DNA from: Leptospira selangorensis
GTDB lineage: Bacteria > Spirochaetota > Leptospiria > Leptospirales > Leptospiraceae
Length of the DNA stretch: 64,000 nt
Assembly (NCBI RefSeq): GCF_004769405.1
Contig: NZ_RQES01000018.1
Coordinates: forward strand, 186,001 to 250,000
Reading direction: 5' to 3'
A model generated the notes under the pieces. The model worked only from the letters and a program-made list of their open reading frames with translations. It made no database searches and was not told where the DNA came from. Of the stretch, positions 21,518 through 35,079 are shown one piece after another (within the stretch, counting starts at the first letter, position 1; the number at the start of each line of letters is the position of its first letter). Position numbers and translations under genes: made by a program.

Positions 21518-23202
21518 CAGATATTTTAGGCATCGTATTCATGTTGGCCCTTTGTATTTTTATCCATGAGCTGGGCCATTTGATCATGGGTTGGGTAGTA
21601 GGAGTGAAGGCCAGGATCTTCTCCATTGGTTATGGAAAAGGAATTTGGAAAAAGAAAATTGGCGAGACCACTTTCCAAGTCACTGGAATTCCGTTAGGCG
21701 GTTATGTTCTATTCAAGGGAGACGAAGGCGGAGCATTAAAAGGAGAGAAGGGAGAATTTTTATCCACTCCTCCTCTTAAAAGGATGATCCCGGTTTTTGG
21801 CGGTCCTTTATTTAATTTGATCCTAGGATTTTTTATCATCTTCGGTTTATACGCGATCGGTTATTCTCCTGCAGGGACTAAAATTTATATAGAACCAGCA
21901 GTGAATGAATATTCTTCAGGATACCAAGCAGGTTTAAGAAGTGGAGACAAAATTGTCTCCGTAAATGGAACCAGAACGGAATCCAAATATGAATTATTAT
22001 CCGAGCTTGGACTTGCTCGCGGAAAAGATATCCAACTCAAAGTGGAGAGAGAAGGAAGAGAACTAGAGTTTCATTTCTCTGATCCTCAGATAGGAGTAGA
22101 CTTTGCGGGAGAAAGACTCGTACAAGTGGACTTCGGATATGGATCCACACTCAGTCATTGGTTCTTGAAAAAACTTTCTTTCTTGGATCCGAATGGAGAA
22201 GCAGCAGAATACAGAAAGCAAAGAGAAAGAAAGGTCGCATTAGATCCAAAACTTTCTCCTCGTGAGCTCGCTTTGTTAGAAGCAAGACTGAACAAAGAGG
22301 CGATCGAATCCAGGGCCTTGGATTATCTAAACGATGGGGACAGGATTTTATCCGTGAATGGGATCGAAGTCCATACTGTTCCTGAATTACAACGTACTCT
22401 CGGAAAATTCCAAAACGAAAAAGTGAAATTAGAAGTGGATCGTAAAACGTATCCACTACTCAATCCATGGACTCGCGAAAAAGCAGAAGTGGAAATGACA
22501 CCTCTTGGAGCATTCGTTGTAGAATTAAAAGATGTTCGAGACAGAAAATATCCTGATATACCAATCAGCACAATCAGTCTCAGAAGTCATGATCCTGAAA
22601 TTAAACTTAAACTTCTAAGTTTGAAAATGGACGGTAAATCTTTTGCAGATCTGGAAGATTTCAAAAAGACAGTCCAATCTCAAATCGGTAAAAGAGTACA
22701 GTTGGAAGTGCAAGGGCAGATCTGGGATGCAACACTCGGATTCTACCAAATCGGTCTTTTAGGTTTTACCGCTAAGATGCATGTAAAAGAGGAAAGTATG
22801 GACCGAAAACTTTCCTTCGGAGAGGCATTTTTACAGTCCGGCAAAGACGTAGGAAAGATGATTAGCGATAACCTGAGAGGACTTGGGATGATCTTTTCCG
22901 GAAGATTAAAGGTAAAGGACAGCGTTTCCGGTCCTGTGGGACTTGCTAAAGTTTCCGTTCAATTCCTAGAAGACGGTTTTTATTCTTACTTTCAGTTCGT
23001 GGCATTTATTTCGATCGCTTTAATGATAATGAATTTACTTCCGATTCCTGTGGCCGACGGTGGACATATCGTTTTTTTCACATACGAGGCGATCGCCGGT
23101 AGACCTTTGCCGATGGCTGTTCAAGAACAGGTTTTGAGATTAGGATTCTTCTTCCTTTTATCCTTGGGCCTCTATGTGACTTATCACGATTTCTTAAGAT
23201 AA
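21511..23202 (+). CDS. rseP: RseP-type site-2 membrane metalloprotease, multi-PDZ
   Basis: Intramembrane zinc protease that cuts anti-sigma factors or signal peptides. Seen: HELGH zinc motif at about 19-23 in the first membrane helix and [11 protein letters not shown] near 508-518 giving the third ligand. At 563 aa it is much longer than E. coli RseP (450). Between them are two clear PDZ-type segments (about 125-190 and 255-340) and a third, weaker one (about 350-420, [17 protein letters not shown]). A charged linker (about 225-260) separates the first two. TAAGG lies about 9 bases before the ATG. Conserved dxr-rseP-proS order. Confidence 0.92.
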   Translation: MLADILGIVFMLALCIFIHELGHLIMGWVVGVKARIFSIGYGKGIWKKKIGETTFQVTGIPLGGYVLFKGDEGGALKGEKGEFLSTPPLKRMIPVFGGPLFNLILGFFIIFGLYAIGYSPAGTKIYIEPAVNEYSSGYQAGLRSGDKIVSVNGTRTESKYELLSELGLARGKDIQLKVEREGRELEFHFSDPQIGVDFAGERLVQVDFGYGSTLSHWFLKKLSFLDPNGEAAEYRKQRERKVALDPKLSPRELALLEARLNKEAIESRALDYLNDGDRILSVNGIEVHTVPELQRTLGKFQNEKVKLEVDRKTYPLLNPWTREKAEVEMTPLGAFVVELKDVRDRKYPDIPISTISLRSHDPEIKLKLLSLKMDGKSFADLEDFKKTVQSQIGKRVQLEVQGQIWDATLGFYQIGLLGFTAKMHVKEESMDRKLSFGEAFLQSGKDVGKMISDNLRGLGMIFSGRLKVKDSVSGPVGLAKVSVQFLEDGFYSYFQFVAFISIALMIMNLLPIPVADGGHIVFFTYEAIAGRPLPMAVQEQVLRLGFFFLLSLGLYVTYHDFLR

Positions 23203-23211
23203 TCGAGAGTC

Positions 23212-24948
23212 ATGAGAGCATCTAAATATTTAGTACCTACGGAAAAAGAAAATCCTTCGGACGCGGTAGTCGCTTCCCATAGGCTGATGATACGAGCTGG
23301 TCTGGTCAGAAAATCAGGCTCAGGGTTTTATTTTTTCCTACCATTAGGATTACGTATCCTTAAAAAAATAGAAAATATAGTCCGTGAAGAAATGGACGCA
23401 ACCGGTGCATTGGAATTCGAACTTCCGATCATGACACCTTCCGAGTTTTGGGAACAATCAGGAAGATGGAGTGTTATGGGTCCGGAAATGATGCGGGTAA
23501 AAGACCGTCATGACCAATGGTACGCACTCGGTCCCACTCATGAGGAATCTTTTTCCTATTTAGTAAAACCTTTACTGAAATCATATAAGGATCTGCCAAT
23601 TAACGTATATCAGATCCACACTAAATTCAGAGATGAGATCCGCCCTAGATTCGGAGTAATTCGTTCTAGAGAGTTCATTATGAAAGATGCATATTCTTAT
23701 CATTTGGACGAAGCATCTTTGGATGCTACATATCAGGATATGAGAACCGCGTATCGCAAAATTTTTCAACGTTGCGGTTTGAAAACTATTCCTGTCCAAG
23801 CAGATTCAGGAACAATGGGTGGTTCTGCTTCCGAAGAATTTATGGTGGTTTCTCCTATCGGAGAAGAGACACTTCTTCTTTGTGGAGACTGCGGCTATAA
23901 TTCTAATAGCGAAAAAACTCCTTTTATAGCAAAGCAGGAAGATTCTCCTAAAGGTCCTAAGGACAAAAAAGAAGTAGAAACTCCAGGCAAAAAGTCTATC
24001 GAAGATGTTGCTTCTTTCTTAAATGTTCGCCCTCAGGATACGATCAAGGCTGTTGCTTTCCAGAATGGAAAAGAGAAACTGTTGGTATTCCTACGCGGGG
24101 ACCTAGAACTAAATGAACACAAACTTAAGTCTTATTTAAAATGGTCCGACCTGGACATGATCCCGGAACCTGAATTAAGAAGTTCTAATTTAGTTCCCGG
24201 GTTTATCGGACCTTCCGATGTGGGTGCAGGGTTTAAGGTGATTTTAGACTCTTCTATCCAAAAGGATGGAGCTTACGTGGTCGGTGGAGGAAAAGAAGAT
24301 TTCCATATCCAAGGATATATTCCTTCTTCCGAGATCAAGATTCCTTACGAAACTACAGATGTTGCTCTTGCAAGAGAAGGAGATCCTTGTCCTACCTGTG
24401 CAAAAACCCTAAAGGCAGAAAAGGGGATTGAAGTAGGTCATATCTTCAAATTGGGAGATAAATATACTAAGTCTTTTCAGATCCAAGTATTGGATCAACA
24501 AGGTAAGGCAAAAACTCTTACCATGGGATGTTATGGTATCGGTGTGAACCGCACCATGGCAACGGTTATAGAACAATGTAATGATGATAAGGGTATTTAC
24601 TGGCCGATCAGTATTGCACCTTTTGAGATCGGTCTTGTGACTCTCACGAAAGGTGAGGAGCAAGATGCAAAAGCATTAGAATTTTACGAAAATCTAAAGA
24701 ACGAAGGATTTGAGGTTTTCTGGGACGAAAGAGATTTAGGACCTGGATTTAAATTCAAGGATTCTGAACTGATCGGTTTCCCTATCAGGATCACTGTCGG
24801 TAAAAAGTTTTTCGAATCCGGAGAAATTTCCATCTATAATCGTAAATATGATAAGGATGAAACTTTCAAATTCACGGACTTTGATGATTTGAATACGAGA
24901 GTAGAAAACCTACGTCAGGAATTATACCAGGAGTTGTTGGGAGATTAA
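23212..24948 (+). CDS. proS: Prolyl-tRNA synthetase (bacterial type, with editing insert)
   Basis: Class II aminoacyl-tRNA synthetase that charges tRNA-Pro. Motif 1 ([16 protein letters not shown]), the GPTHEE loop, motif 2 ([17 protein letters not shown]) and motif 3 ([16 protein letters not shown]) are present, with a C-terminal anticodon domain. The insert between about 240 and 390 is the YbaK-like editing domain of bacterial ProRS. 578 aa is normal. It starts 9 bases after rseP. Confidence 0.97.
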   Translation: MRASKYLVPTEKENPSDAVVASHRLMIRAGLVRKSGSGFYFFLPLGLRILKKIENIVREEMDATGALEFELPIMTPSEFWEQSGRWSVMGPEMMRVKDRHDQWYALGPTHEESFSYLVKPLLKSYKDLPINVYQIHTKFRDEIRPRFGVIRSREFIMKDAYSYHLDEASLDATYQDMRTAYRKIFQRCGLKTIPVQADSGTMGGSASEEFMVVSPIGEETLLLCGDCGYNSNSEKTPFIAKQEDSPKGPKDKKEVETPGKKSIEDVASFLNVRPQDTIKAVAFQNGKEKLLVFLRGDLELNEHKLKSYLKWSDLDMIPEPELRSSNLVPGFIGPSDVGAGFKVILDSSIQKDGAYVVGGGKEDFHIQGYIPSSEIKIPYETTDVALAREGDPCPTCAKTLKAEKGIEVGHIFKLGDKYTKSFQIQVLDQQGKAKTLTMGCYGIGVNRTMATVIEQCNDDKGIYWPISIAPFEIGLVTLTKGEEQDAKALEFYENLKNEGFEVFWDERDLGPGFKFKDSELIGFPIRITVGKKFFESGEISIYNRKYDKDETFKFTDFDDLNTRVENLRQELYQELLGD

Positions 24949-24965
24949 TCCCTTCAAAAACTGTC

Positions 24966-26180
24966 ATGGCTAAAGAACGCAGCTTCACTGAAAAAGAAGG
25001 ATACTTCGGAGATTTTGGAGGAAGATATTCCCCTGAGATCTTGACCGAAGCATTGATCGAGTTGGAAGATACTTACAATAAACTCCGTAAGGATAAAAAA
25101 TTCCAAAAGGATCTGGAGTTTTATAGAAGGAATTATATCGGAAGACCTTCTCCTCTGACGTACGCAGAGAAACTGACCAAGGCCTGGGGTGGAGCTAAGA
25201 TCTGGCTAAAACGTGAGGACCTGAATCATACAGGCGCTCATAAGATCAATAATACGATCGGTCAGGCGCTTATTGCAAAAGCAATGGGCAAACGTAGGAT
25301 TATTGCGGAAACAGGAGCAGGCCAACATGGTGTGGCGACTGCAACCGTTGGTGCATTATTCGAATTTGAAACTGCTATCTTTATGGGAGAAGAAGATCTC
25401 CGCCGCCAAAAATTGAATGCGATCCGTATGCAGATGCTTGGTGCAAAAGTAATTGGGGTTTCTTCAGGAACTGCGACTTTAAAAGATGCAACTTCCGAAG
25501 CAATGAGAGATTGGGCATTAAATGTTTCTAATACTCATTATATAGTAGGTTCAGTAATCGGGCCTCATCCTTTTCCTACAATCGTCCGCGATTTTCAAAA
25601 AGTCGTGGGTGACGAATCCAAGAAGCAGTTCAAAAAAGAGAACGATAAACTTCCCGATGCTGTCGTTGCCTGTGTAGGTGGCGGTTCCAATGCAATGGGA
25701 ATGTATTATGCATTTCTAAATGATAAAAAAGTAAAACTGTATGGAGTGGAAGCAGGGGGAAGGGGATCTTCTCCAGGAGAACATTCTGCCACAATGCTTT
25801 TTGGTAAAACTGGATTTTTACACGGAACCAAAACTTTGGTGATCCAAGACGATGGCGGCCAAGTAGTTCCTGCTCATTCCGTTTCTGCGGGATTGGATTA
25901 TCCAGGTGTAGGACCTGAACATGCACATTTACATTCTTCCGGTAGAGTAAAATACGAAACAGTTTCCGACCAGGGAGCCTTGGATGCATTCATGGAAGTT
26001 TGTAGGATAGAAGGTATCATACCTGCATTAGAAACTGCTCATGCGTTCCGATTCGCTAAGGATCTTGCAAAAGAACTTGGGAAGAAAAAAGATATTTTGA
26101 TCTGTTTATCCGGAAGAGGGGACAAAGACGTAGCAGAAGTAGCAAGACTAGTCGGTCTTTCACAAGGAGATTTGATTTGA
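24966..26180 (+). CDS. trpB: Tryptophan synthase beta chain
   Basis: PLP enzyme that joins indole and serine. The PLP lysine lies in [16 protein letters not shown] near residue 80-95, and GGGSNAMG (phosphate loop) near 238. 404 aa is the usual TrpB1 length. trpA overlaps its end by 4 bases (TTGA), as required for tight coupling of the two subunits. No other trp gene is in the window. Confidence 0.97.
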   Translation: MAKERSFTEKEGYFGDFGGRYSPEILTEALIELEDTYNKLRKDKKFQKDLEFYRRNYIGRPSPLTYAEKLTKAWGGAKIWLKREDLNHTGAHKINNTIGQALIAKAMGKRRIIAETGAGQHGVATATVGALFEFETAIFMGEEDLRRQKLNAIRMQMLGAKVIGVSSGTATLKDATSEAMRDWALNVSNTHYIVGSVIGPHPFPTIVRDFQKVVGDESKKQFKKENDKLPDAVVACVGGGSNAMGMYYAFLNDKKVKLYGVEAGGRGSSPGEHSATMLFGKTGFLHGTKTLVIQDDGGQVVPAHSVSAGLDYPGVGPEHAHLHSSGRVKYETVSDQGALDAFMEVCRIEGIIPALETAHAFRFAKDLAKELGKKKDILICLSGRGDKDVAEVARLVGLSQGDLI

Positions 26181-26983
26181 GCGCAATTAAGAGCGTTTTT
26201 TCGGATTCAAAAAGCGCATTCATTCCTTATATTTCTTTAGGAGATCCGAACTACGATCTATGCGTAGATTGGGCGGATGCTCTTATCAGAGGTGGCGCTG
26301 ATATTTTAGAACTTGGAATCCCGTTTTCAGATCCGGTTGCAGACGGGCCAGTGATCCAAAAGGCATTCAAACGTGCTCTTGCAAATCCATTCTCTATGGA
26401 TACAATTTTGGAAACGACGGAGAAGATACATTCTTTACATCCTCATATTCCTCTAGTGTATCTAACGTATTTTAATCCGATTTTTCATTACGGTTTTGAA
26501 AAGTTTGCGGAGAAGGCGAAAATCGCAGGTATCCAAGGTATGATCATACCTGATCTTCCTTATGATACCCCTGAGACAGACGAATTATTCAAGTCCTTAA
26601 AAAGAAGGGGAGTGGACCTGATCCATTTGGTAACTCCTGCTACACCTTTAAACCGAATGAAAGGAATTAGGGACTTTGCTTCCGGATTTATCTATTACGT
26701 AACTTCTTACGGAGTAACGGGAGAAAGAAAATCCATCTCTGCGGATTTAGAGGACAGAATCAAAACTACTAAGGAAGTTTTTTCCCTTCCTGTAAGTGCA
26801 GGATTCGGGATCTCGGCCCCAGACCAGGCAAAAGAAATTTCCCAATATGCTGACGGGATTATCATAGGTTCCGCAGTGCAAAGGATCATAGAAGAGAATG
26901 GTTCTAATCCTAGTCTTTGTAGAAAGAAATTGGAAGAATACGCACAATCGATTTCCGGTTCTTTGAGAGGAAAAAACCTCTAA
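26177..26983 (+). CDS. trpA: Tryptophan synthase alpha chain
   Basis: Cleaves indole-3-glycerol phosphate; indole passes to TrpB by tunnel. Signature [20 protein letters not shown] (about 46-65) carries the catalytic Glu, and DLPYDTP the catalytic Asp near 125-131. 268 aa normal. The start is TTG at 26177, overlapping the trpB stop. Confidence 0.96.
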   Translation: MSAIKSVFSDSKSAFIPYISLGDPNYDLCVDWADALIRGGADILELGIPFSDPVADGPVIQKAFKRALANPFSMDTILETTEKIHSLHPHIPLVYLTYFNPIFHYGFEKFAEKAKIAGIQGMIIPDLPYDTPETDELFKSLKRRGVDLIHLVTPATPLNRMKGIRDFASGFIYYVTSYGVTGERKSISADLEDRIKTTKEVFSLPVSAGFGISAPDQAKEISQYADGIIIGSAVQRIIEENGSNPSLCRKKLEEYAQSISGSLRGKNL

Positions 26984-27004
26984 AACTCTTTTTCCTAGTC
27001 GATA

Positions 27005-27030
27005 TTTTCTTTCCTGAACTGGGAAGAAAA
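27005..27030. terminator. Hairpin between trpA and the cyclase gene
   Basis: TTTTCTTTCC (27005-27014) and GGGAAGAAAA (27021-27030) pair over 10 bp with one T-G wobble, loop TGAACT. It lies 22 bases after the trpA stop. It is followed by TTGACG, not by a T run, so it may be a Rho-independent terminator of poor quality or a 3'-end stabiliser. Confidence 0.3.
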
Positions 27031-27078
27031 TTGACGAAACCGTCCCGGTAGAGAGAATCTTCCGGATCGGAGGAAAGA

Positions 27079-29409
<2,331 letters not shown>

Positions 29410-29427
29410 CCGTCAAAGACGGAATAC

Positions 29428-31341
29428 ATGCAACAGGAAGATTCGTTATTGAACGGGATCCGCCTTCCGGCGGATCTCAGAAAATTGCCTCTCGAGGAAC
29501 TGCCTAAACTCTGTTCCGAGATCCGAAATTATATCATTGATACTCTCTCCGGGATCGGAGGGCATTTCGCAAGTAACCTGGGAGTTGTAGAACTCACGGT
29601 TGCCCTACATTACGTTTTTGAAACTCCGAAAGACAGACTGATCTGGGACGTAGGGCATCAAACATACCCTCATAAGATCCTGACAGGCAGAAAGGAAAAA
29701 CTTTCCACAGTACGCAAGTTCAAGGGACTTTCCGGATTTCCTAAAAGAGAAGAATCGGTTTACGATCTATATAATACGGGTCATGCGGGCACTTCTATCT
29801 CCCAAGCTTTGGGAGAAGCGGTAGCTAGAGATCTGACCGGAAAAGATTATTCAGTCGCAGCAATTATCGGGGACGCATCCATCGCTACAGGAATGGCTTT
29901 GGAAGCAATGAACCACGCAGGACATCTTAAAAAAGATCTATTAGTTGTTCTAAATGACAATTATATGTCCATCTCCAAGAACGTCGGATCCATCTCCAAC
30001 TACTTGAATAATATCATCAGCTCTCATTTTTATCTGAACTGGAAAAGGATATTTTACACCTTCCTGAAATGGTTCCCTATCGTTGGACCAGCGATGGAAA
30101 GCTTTTTCAAAAGGGTAGAGAAAGGATTTAAAGATGTTTTCACTCCCGGCGGTCTATTCGAAGACCTAGGTTTTATTTATATAGGACCTGAAGACGGTCA
30201 CGATGTGATCCGTTTGGTTAAGATGCTTAGTAAGATCAAGACCATGAAAGGGCCTGTTCTTTTCCATACGATCACCCAAAAAGGAAAAGGTTATATTCCG
30301 GCAGAAAAGGACCCAATCAAATACCATGGAGTTACTCCGTTTCGTAAGGAAGATGGGGCCATGGATTCGGGCGATTCTTCTAAAATTTCCTACTCTAAGA
30401 TTGTGGGTAAGGTACTTTCCGATCTAACCGAAAAAAATCCGCGCATTGCTGCAATTACTCCAGCAATGATAGAAGGTTCCGGACTCGGGGAATATGTTTC
30501 CAAATTCCCGGATCATGTCTACGACGTGGGCATTGCAGAGCAGCACTCGGTTGCTTTTGCAGGTGCTATGACAAACGGGGATGTGATCCCTTATATGTGT
30601 ATTTATTCCACCTTCTTGACCAGAGGGATGGACCAATTGGTAGAAGATGTTTCTTTAATGAATCTTCCTGTTCGATTTGTGATCGATAGAGCAGGTTGTG
30701 TTGGGCCGGATGGAGAGACTCACCAAGGATTATTCGATCTAAGTTACCTTCTATCCTTGCCGAATATGGACGTGTTTGTTCCTTCTTCCGGACAGGATCT
30801 GGTAGATTCACTTAAGTATATGGAGAATTATGACAAGTCTCCGATCGCAATCCGATTCCCTAAGGCGAGTGTGGAACTTTCCGGTTTGGATTTCAGCGCG
30901 GAGAAGGATCTAAAACCCGGAAGTTTTAGAGTGATACAAAGAGGAACGGATATCGCTCTTCTTTCCATCGGTTCTATGTTAGAGGAAGCTAAAAAAGCAA
31001 CTAGCATATTGGAGCAGGAAGGATATTCGGTCACATTGATCGACCTTGTATGGCTGAGGCCACTGGGTAAAGAGGCTTTGGACGAAGAACTTTCTCATGT
31101 CCGTCATTTTGCGATCCTGGATGAAAGTTATTTGGATGGAGGAGCTTCCGGATATTTGCTAAACCGGATCTCTCCCGAGTATTTAGGACGTTTTATTAAA
31201 ACATTCGCGTTCCCTTCCGAGGTGATTCACCACGGGGAAAGAAAGGAAATTTTCGCGGAATACGGTTTGGATGCTATTAGTATCTCCAAGTTTCTCCGGG
31301 AAAACGTAAAGAAGGAAGTCCTACACGGAAAACGGAATTAA
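29428..31341 (+). CDS. dxs: 1-deoxy-D-xylulose-5-phosphate synthase
   Basis: First enzyme of the MEP pathway (thiamine-PP dependent). Seen: FPKREES..NTGHAGTSIS, the TPP-binding GDASIATGMALEAMN near 150 with LNDNYMSIS near 179, and EQHSVAFAGAMTNG near 372. 637 aa normal. It lies 18 bases after the cyclase gene. dxr, the next step of the pathway, is 8 kb upstream on the same strand. Confidence 0.97.
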   Translation: MQQEDSLLNGIRLPADLRKLPLEELPKLCSEIRNYIIDTLSGIGGHFASNLGVVELTVALHYVFETPKDRLIWDVGHQTYPHKILTGRKEKLSTVRKFKGLSGFPKREESVYDLYNTGHAGTSISQALGEAVARDLTGKDYSVAAIIGDASIATGMALEAMNHAGHLKKDLLVVLNDNYMSISKNVGSISNYLNNIISSHFYLNWKRIFYTFLKWFPIVGPAMESFFKRVEKGFKDVFTPGGLFEDLGFIYIGPEDGHDVIRLVKMLSKIKTMKGPVLFHTITQKGKGYIPAEKDPIKYHGVTPFRKEDGAMDSGDSSKISYSKIVGKVLSDLTEKNPRIAAITPAMIEGSGLGEYVSKFPDHVYDVGIAEQHSVAFAGAMTNGDVIPYMCIYSTFLTRGMDQLVEDVSLMNLPVRFVIDRAGCVGPDGETHQGLFDLSYLLSLPNMDVFVPSSGQDLVDSLKYMENYDKSPIAIRFPKASVELSGLDFSAEKDLKPGSFRVIQRGTDIALLSIGSMLEEAKKATSILEQEGYSVTLIDLVWLRPLGKEALDEELSHVRHFAILDESYLDGGASGYLLNRISPEYLGRFIKTFAFPSEVIHHGERKEIFAEYGLDAISISKFLRENVKKEVLHGKRN

Positions 31342-31388
31342 GCTATTTCAAGAGGCGTCCGAAAATAAAAATAAAAACGGGTAGATAA

Positions 31389-31859
31389 TTGGAAAACCTG
31401 ACGCCTGAAGACAAGCTAGAAGCATCTAAATTTTTTTATAGAACCGGCGATTTGGATCGTGCGGAATTCCTACTAAAATCCTCTTTGGAAGATTCCGAAA
31501 GCCATGAGACCTACTTTTTTCTAGGTCTTATCGAAAACCAAAGAAACAATTGGAAAAAAGGCCTGTACTATTTTTACCGCTCTGTAGAAGTGAATTCCGA
31601 ATACGGAAATCCTTGTAACGAGATCGGTATCCTTCTTCTTCGTATGGGAAGGGAAAGAGAATCCGTTTTCTGGCTGAAAAAATCTCTTCGTTGTACTTTA
31701 AACGACGCACCTCATATTTCTCTTTTTAACCTGGCTACTCTTTACAAGATCTGGAATCGTCCCGAAAGATCCTTGCAGTATCTGCATAAGGCGATCGTAA
31801 TGAAGCCGGATTTTGAAGAGGCGAAGCGCCTTAGAGAAGAACTCAACTCTGCGATCTAA
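31389..31859 (+). CDS. TPR-repeat protein
   Basis: 156 aa with about four TPR units in tandem, for example DLDRAEFLLKSSLEDSESHE, then FFLGLIENQRNNWKKGLYYF and RPERSLQYLHKAIVMKPDFE. No signal sequence, so likely cytoplasmic. The start is TTG (31389) with GGGTAG about 8 bases upstream. It ends 2 bases before a GNAT acetyltransferase. Partner unknown. Confidence 0.85.
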   Translation: MENLTPEDKLEASKFFYRTGDLDRAEFLLKSSLEDSESHETYFFLGLIENQRNNWKKGLYYFYRSVEVNSEYGNPCNEIGILLLRMGRERESVFWLKKSLRCTLNDAPHISLFNLATLYKIWNRPERSLQYLHKAIVMKPDFEEAKRLREELNSAI

Positions 31860-31861
31860 GA

Positions 31862-32482
31862 ATGTCTAACGAAACGATTATAATTCGCTCTGCTAGGCCG
31901 GAAGATGCGGCCGCTACTGTTCCTTTGATCTATAGTTCCGGGCCCGCTGCCTGGGACTATGTGTTTAACGAGGGAAAAATTTCCGCCCAGGATTTTCTCA
32001 TCAAATCCTTCCAAGGAACGAAAAATACATTCAGCTATAAGAATCATTATCTGGCTGAAAAAAAGGGCGAGGTTGTAGGAAGTATCGTTATATTCCGTTC
32101 TGAGAACTTCTTCTTTCAAAATGCTGCTACTGCTGGAAATATTTTTCGTATTTATAAATTAAGTGCACCTAAGGTCGCAGTCCGCGGATTAAGTATGGAA
32201 GGAATGATCCAACCTCCTAAATCAGGCAGATTATATTTGGGTCATATCGCTGTTCCACAAAAGGAAAGAAGACAAGGAATAGCGGAGAAGTTGATAAAAT
32301 TCGCTGTTTCGACTTACCCAGATTACGACAAAATTTCTTTGGATGTTTCCCAAGAAAATCCGAACGCTCAAGGTCTATATAAAAAATTAGGATTCGAGAT
32401 CCTAGAATCCAGGAATTTTGCGGGGCCTAAGGGACTTGTACCTAACCATTATTATATGGAAGCGAATCGTTCCTCTTTCTAA
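31862..32482 (+). CDS. GNAT-family N-acetyltransferase
   Basis: 206 aa. Acetyl-CoA binding motif near 137-150 (RRQGIAEKLIKFA, the Q/R-x-x-G-x-G/A type), and the DVSQENPNAQGLYKKLGFE C-terminal strand-helix of GNAT enzymes. N-terminal RPEDAAATVPLIYSSG is the typical first helix. Substrate not predictable. Starts 2 bases after the TPR gene; probably cotranscribed. Confidence 0.85.
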   Translation: MSNETIIIRSARPEDAAATVPLIYSSGPAAWDYVFNEGKISAQDFLIKSFQGTKNTFSYKNHYLAEKKGEVVGSIVIFRSENFFFQNAATAGNIFRIYKLSAPKVAVRGLSMEGMIQPPKSGRLYLGHIAVPQKERRQGIAEKLIKFAVSTYPDYDKISLDVSQENPNAQGLYKKLGFEILESRNFAGPKGLVPNHYYMEANRSSF

Positions 32483-32580
32483 GCCCGAATTTTATTCCAT
32501 CCCGATCTATAAACTGGAACGACAAATCGTCGGATTTCTAATATACTTTTGTTCCTTACTCATTCTAAAGGAAGAAAAGA

Positions 32581-33522
32581 ATGGAATTTGCTCCGGAGAT
32601 GTTGGAATACGCGAATCTGATTTCCTCTAAGGGACTTACAGGTTTTACTCAAGGAAGTATCCAAGAAAGAAGGGACGGTTATTCCGCAATAGGAGAACTT
32701 TTGGGAGAAGGTCCTCTCATGAGAGAAGTCCAGGACATCTCAATTCCTTCCAAGAGCGGAAATGTATTCATAAAAAATTATATTCCAAAAACGGAACCTA
32801 AATCCAAAATTCTCTACTTTCATGGGGGAGGATGGGTAGTCGGAAGATTAAAAGACTTCGATCCATTCGCTCGTAAACTTGCTGAAATCACTTCGAGTAT
32901 AGTATCCCTTGTAGATTATAGATTGGCTCCTGAAGCGCCTTTTCCTCAACCATTAGAAGATGCTTATACATCTTTGGAATGGATCTTTTCTCAAAATGAA
33001 AACATCTGGAAAGACCTTCCTTTGGTAGTGGCAGGCGACAGTGCCGGAGGAAATTTGGCTGCTTCTACTATTATGAGAGCTAAAGAAACGTCCGGTCCGA
33101 AAATCGATCTGCAAATTCTGATCTATCCGGTTACGGAGGCGATCTGCGATACTAATTCATATAAGGAATTCGAATTAGGTCCCGGCCTTACCAAAAAAGA
33201 TATGGAATGGTTTATTGATCAGTATCTGCCTAATCATCACACAAGATCCGATCCGAAAGCTTCTCCCTTATACCATACCGATTGGAAGGATCTTCCTCCT
33301 GCTATTGTGTTTATCGCAAACATTGATCCGCTTAGAGACGATGGAAAACTATATGCAGAAAAACTAAAGGAAGCGGGAGTTTCCGTCTTATTCAAAGAAT
33401 TTAAAGGATATACCCATGGATTTTTTACCAAGGTGAATCTTCTAAAAGCTCCGGACGAGGGATTACGAATTATCTCTGAAGAAATGGATCGTGTTTTCAA
33501 ACGAAAAGAGGTTGTACTTTAG
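32581..33522 (+). CDS. Alpha/beta hydrolase of the hormone-sensitive-lipase type
   Basis: 313 aa. Oxyanion-hole motif HGGGWVVG near residue 81-88, nucleophile in GDSAGGNL near 152-159, and the final catalytic His in YTHGFF near 278. These place it with the HSL/arylesterase family of short-chain esterases; substrate unknown. AGGAAGA lies about 5 bases before the ATG. Its stop overlaps the start of the next gene (TAGTG). Confidence 0.9.
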   Translation: MEFAPEMLEYANLISSKGLTGFTQGSIQERRDGYSAIGELLGEGPLMREVQDISIPSKSGNVFIKNYIPKTEPKSKILYFHGGGWVVGRLKDFDPFARKLAEITSSIVSLVDYRLAPEAPFPQPLEDAYTSLEWIFSQNENIWKDLPLVVAGDSAGGNLAASTIMRAKETSGPKIDLQILIYPVTEAICDTNSYKEFELGPGLTKKDMEWFIDQYLPNHHTRSDPKASPLYHTDWKDLPPAIVFIANIDPLRDDGKLYAEKLKEAGVSVLFKEFKGYTHGFFTKVNLLKAPDEGLRIISEEMDRVFKRKEVVL

Positions 33523-34580
33523 TGAAAAGTGTTAGATTGGTAGAATTCGGTTCCTCTTTAGAATGGGAAGAAAAACAAGACCCGGAACCGAAAGATTCCG
33601 AAGTTTTATTGGAAGTAATTTCCTGCGGGGTTTGTCATTCGGACCTTCATTTAAGGGACGGTTATTATAAAATAGGCGGAGAAGAAAAACTTTTCGTAAA
33701 AGACAGAGGAGTCAAACTTCCTCTTACTCCTGGGCATGAAGTTGTAGGAAAAGTTTTAAAAGTGGGATCTAAGGTCCATACCGTTTCCGTAGGAGAAATA
33801 AAACTAGTATATCCTTGGATCGGTTGCGGAATCTGCGAAGAATGTGAATCAGGAAATCCGCAACTTTGTTCTGCTCCTAAATCCCTGGGGATTTACCAAG
33901 ATGGCGGTTATTCGGATCGTATCTTGGTACCGGATGAAAAATGGCTTTTGGATATTTATGATCTTTCTCCGGAGTATGCTTGCTCTTACGCGTGTGCCGG
34001 GCTCACAGCTTATGGTGCTTTAAAAAAAGTTATTCCACTCAAAAAAACGGATTCTTTGGTAATCATAGGAGCAGGCGGACTCGGTATGTTTGCTTCTCAA
34101 CTAATTCCACTTCTTACGGAAGCAAAAGTGATTTTTTTGGATCTAGATAAGTCTCGTTTGGAAAAACTAAAAGAGCTCGGATTTTATACCGTAACTTCTT
34201 CTCATCCTGATATTGCCGCTGAAGTAAAAAAGATCTCCGGTCCTTTGGGAGTTTCCGCAGTCATCGATTTTGTGAATAATAGTGTTACTTCTTCTTTGGG
34301 ATTTTCACTTTTGAAAAAGAACGGGACTCTGATCGGTGTCGGACTTTTCGGTGGAGAGTTAAAAATCCCCACTCCGATCCTTTCTCTTAGAAGTTTAACA
34401 ATTCGTGGAAGTTATACAGGCTCTCCCGGCGAATTGAAGGAATTGTTACAACTGGTTTCTAAAAATAAAATTCGTCCTGTTCCTTTGGAGATCCGAGGTT
34501 TTCAGGAAGCGAATTCTGCATTAAACGATTTAGCTGATGGGAAAATTCTCGGAAGAGTGGTGTTATCCGGAAAACCGTAG
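33522..34580 (+). CDS. Zinc-dependent alcohol dehydrogenase (medium chain)
   Basis: 352-aa MDR-superfamily oxidoreductase. Catalytic zinc ligands: Cys in SCGVCHSDLH (about 36) and GHE in TPGHEVVG (about 73). Structural zinc site C-x2-C-x2-C-x7-C (CGICEECESGNPQLC, about 102-117). NAD-binding GAGGLGMFA near 184. Substrate is not predictable. The start is GTG (33522), overlapping the stop of the esterase gene by one base, so the two may act on the same compound (ester cleavage then alcohol oxidation; inference). It stops 1 base from the convergent gene on the other strand. Confidence 0.92.
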   Translation: MKSVRLVEFGSSLEWEEKQDPEPKDSEVLLEVISCGVCHSDLHLRDGYYKIGGEEKLFVKDRGVKLPLTPGHEVVGKVLKVGSKVHTVSVGEIKLVYPWIGCGICEECESGNPQLCSAPKSLGIYQDGGYSDRILVPDEKWLLDIYDLSPEYACSYACAGLTAYGALKKVIPLKKTDSLVIIGAGGLGMFASQLIPLLTEAKVIFLDLDKSRLEKLKELGFYTVTSSHPDIAAEVKKISGPLGVSAVIDFVNNSVTSSLGFSLLKKNGTLIGVGLFGGELKIPTPILSLRSLTIRGSYTGSPGELKELLQLVSKNKIRPVPLEIRGFQEANSALNDLADGKILGRVVLSGKP

Positions 34581-34581
34581 C

Positions 34582-35079
34582 TTATAAATTTTGGAATTCT
34601 TTAGGAAGAGAAACCTTAGGATTTTCGTTGGTTTCTAAAATTGGAAATTCTTTGGCTTTCAGCACAAGTTTCAGACCTTCATCAGACTCAATTAAATATT
34701 CACTTAAAATGGAAGAAACATTCCTCGCTATCTTATACTTTAGAAAAAGATGATCCTTTTTCCTAGCGAATAATTCTCCTTCGGAATCTGCCGCGATCTG
34801 TAAAGAGGAGAGCGGTAATTCTTCGCCTGAATCGCTTAAAAAATAAAATTCGTTGTCCTTCTCCCAAACTCTGATCAGGTTTAAAGGATAGCCGAATAAT
34901 TCCAAATATCCGTTTTCGGAAAACTCTCCGTACTGATTATCTATATAAATCCCGTCTTCCGCTTCTTTCAGATTCTTACGGAAATATTCCAGAATATCTT
35001 TTTGTTCGATTTTTGCTTCTCGAAAGATCCAGTCTCCGTTAGGCAAAACCTTAATCTCGCTGTTTAGGCGCCTTGCCAT
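34582..35079 (-). CDS. DUF1285-like protein of unknown function
   Basis: 165 aa, no signal sequence or membrane helix. The N-terminal pattern NGDWIFREAKIEQKDIL, then EDGIYIDNQYGE, is like DUF1285 (W-x-H-x-x-x-P-I-x-R, then a short YxLvTP-like segment), but the match is partial. Function of that family is unknown. The start overlaps the stop of the lipoprotein gene as TAATG (1 base), indicating coupling. It ends 2 bases from the end of the convergent dehydrogenase gene. Confidence 0.75.
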   Translation of the reverse strand: MARRLNSEIKVLPNGDWIFREAKIEQKDILEYFRKNLKEAEDGIYIDNQYGEFSENGYLELFGYPLNLIRVWEKDNEFYFLSDSGEELPLSSLQIAADSEGELFARKKDHLFLKYKIARNVSSILSEYLIESDEGLKLVLKAKEFPILETNENPKVSLPKEFQNL

